Assembly (NCBI GenBank): GCA_947038745.1
Contig: CAMQXE010000006.1
Span: forward strand, 1 to 14,755
DNA from: an uncultured Propionibacteriaceae bacterium
GTDB taxonomy: Bacteria; Actinomycetota; Actinomycetes; Propionibacteriales; Propionibacteriaceae
Direction of reading: 5' to 3'
Length of the DNA stretch: 14,755 bases
This document shows positions 14,271 through 14,755 of this stretch, piece after piece; position 1 is the first letter of the stretch, and each line of letters starts with the position of its first letter. The notes under the pieces are model-generated. The model did no database searches and had not been told where the DNA came from. It saw only the letters and a list, made by a program, of their open reading frames with translations. The translations under genes and the position numbers were made by a program.

Positions 14271-14755
14271 CTAGAGCAGTGAGTTCAGTCTGATGGCCAC
14301 GTCATCAACGCCTTTGTCCCACAGGTGTCCATAGACGTCGAGAGTCATCTTTGCTGAACGGTGCCCGAGCATGTTCTGCACGACCTTCACATCAGCTCCT
14401 GATTGGATAGCGAGGGAGGCGGCGGTGTGGCGAAGGTCGTGGATATGCAGCTCAGCAAGACCACTGGCCTCCTTAGCGGTTTTGAACGCCCTAGCGCGCC
14501 AGTGGGTGGGATAGATGCGTTTACCTTCGCGAGAGGTGAATAGCGGGGCTGTACGGGGCCGCTGCAGGTCCAGCATGGCCAGAACCTTTGCAGGTATCCC
14601 AACGTAGCGTGTCGCGCTTTTAGCATGTCCGATCTTTGCTCGACCAGTCTTCACATCGACGTCGCCGACATTCAGGGCGCAGCACTCCCCGATCCGGACA
14701 CCGACTGTGCCCAGGAACAGCACCATAACGGAAGAGCGTCGTGTATGGAAAGAGT
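14271..14755 (-). CDS. Tyrosine recombinase/integrase, C-terminal catalytic part
   Basis: The gene runs off the window; only the catalytic domain is present, and the arm- and core-binding N-terminal domains are missing. Counting from the Met at 14726, Arg11 (GVRIGE), Lys36, His96 and Arg99 (HDLRH), His122 (LGHRS) and Tyr132 (DVYGH) supply the full tyrosine recombinase active site, so this end is intact. Such enzymes integrate phages and integrative elements by site-specific recombination. The gene points at tRNA-Pro, 165 bases from its 3' end, the usual layout of an element inserted there. Bases 14729-14755 match sequencing adapter and should not be read as coding. The stop TAG overlaps a 10-bp palindrome AGAGATCTCT (14263-14272). 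Confidence 0.88.
   Translation of the reverse strand, partial: SFHTRRSSVMVLFLGTVGVRIGECCALNVGDVDVKTGRAKIGHAKSATRYVGIPAKVLAMLDLQRPRTAPLFTSREGKRIYPTHWRARAFKTAKEASGLAELHIHDLRHTAASLAIQSGADVKVVQNMLGHRSAKMTLDVYGHLWDKGVDDVAIRLNSLL
14729..14755. other. Probable Illumina adapter remnant
   Basis: These last 27 bases match the reverse complement of the TruSeq Read 1 adapter, as I remember it, at 26 positions (core GGAAGAGCGTCGTGTA); the one difference is T for G at 14746. The match starts abruptly after 14728 and runs to the window end. A chance match of this length is very unlikely. Confidence 0.88.

Overview
The window looks like a complete or nearly complete contig from a moderate-GC actinobacterium. 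Evidence: a clpP1-clpP2-clpX set with paired ClpP paralogues, trigger factor beside it, a methylmalonyl-CoA epimerase, GTG starts, and many genes whose start codon lies 6-8 bases after a TANNNT -10 box with no ribosome binding site (leaderless mRNAs). The family Actinomycetaceae (Arcanobacterium/Trueperella/Actinomyces-like) is my best guess from protein flavour and base composition; I could not test it. No CRISPR array, rRNA or insertion sequence was seen.

Layout. 1-990: tail of one DsbA/thioredoxin-fold gene and a complete lipoprotein paralogue, each followed by a hairpin. 1078-4457: valS (an archaeal-like valyl-tRNA synthetase) and, overlapping by one base, a two-domain RNase HI with a YCII-like C-terminal domain. 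A strong hairpin separates this pair from the convergent 4495-5316 gene (possible C39/papain-like fold, unknown role). That gene is divergent from a membrane-anchored Ser/Thr-rich protein at 5358-5981; their two leaderless promoters appear to interlock. A GNAT acetyltransferase (minus strand) is convergent with it. 6556-9126: three-gene ABC exporter operon (two ABC-2 permeases plus ATPase).

9162-13358, all minus strand: tig, then clpP1-clpP2-clpX, i.e. ribosome-bound folding followed by the two ClpP subunits and the ClpX unfoldase. A long hairpin after tig touches the apparent clpP1 start codon and carries a ClgR-like operator. 13481-13903: methylmalonyl-CoA epimerase, divergent from tig. 14034-14106: tRNA-Pro(UGG), a strong terminator, GTACC-type repeats, then the C-terminal half of a tyrosine integrase facing the tRNA. 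This looks like the edge of an element integrated at tRNA-Pro.

Both window ends carry probable artefacts. The last 27 bases match an Illumina adapter with one mismatch, and the first ~42 bases form a near-perfect fold-back of downstream sequence. Terminal coding sequence should not be trusted there. I found no strong case for a wholly new defence or mobile system. The most interesting biology is the ClgR-like site/terminator/start arrangement at clpP1, the interlocked divergent promoters at 5317-5357 and the RNase HI-YCII fusion.
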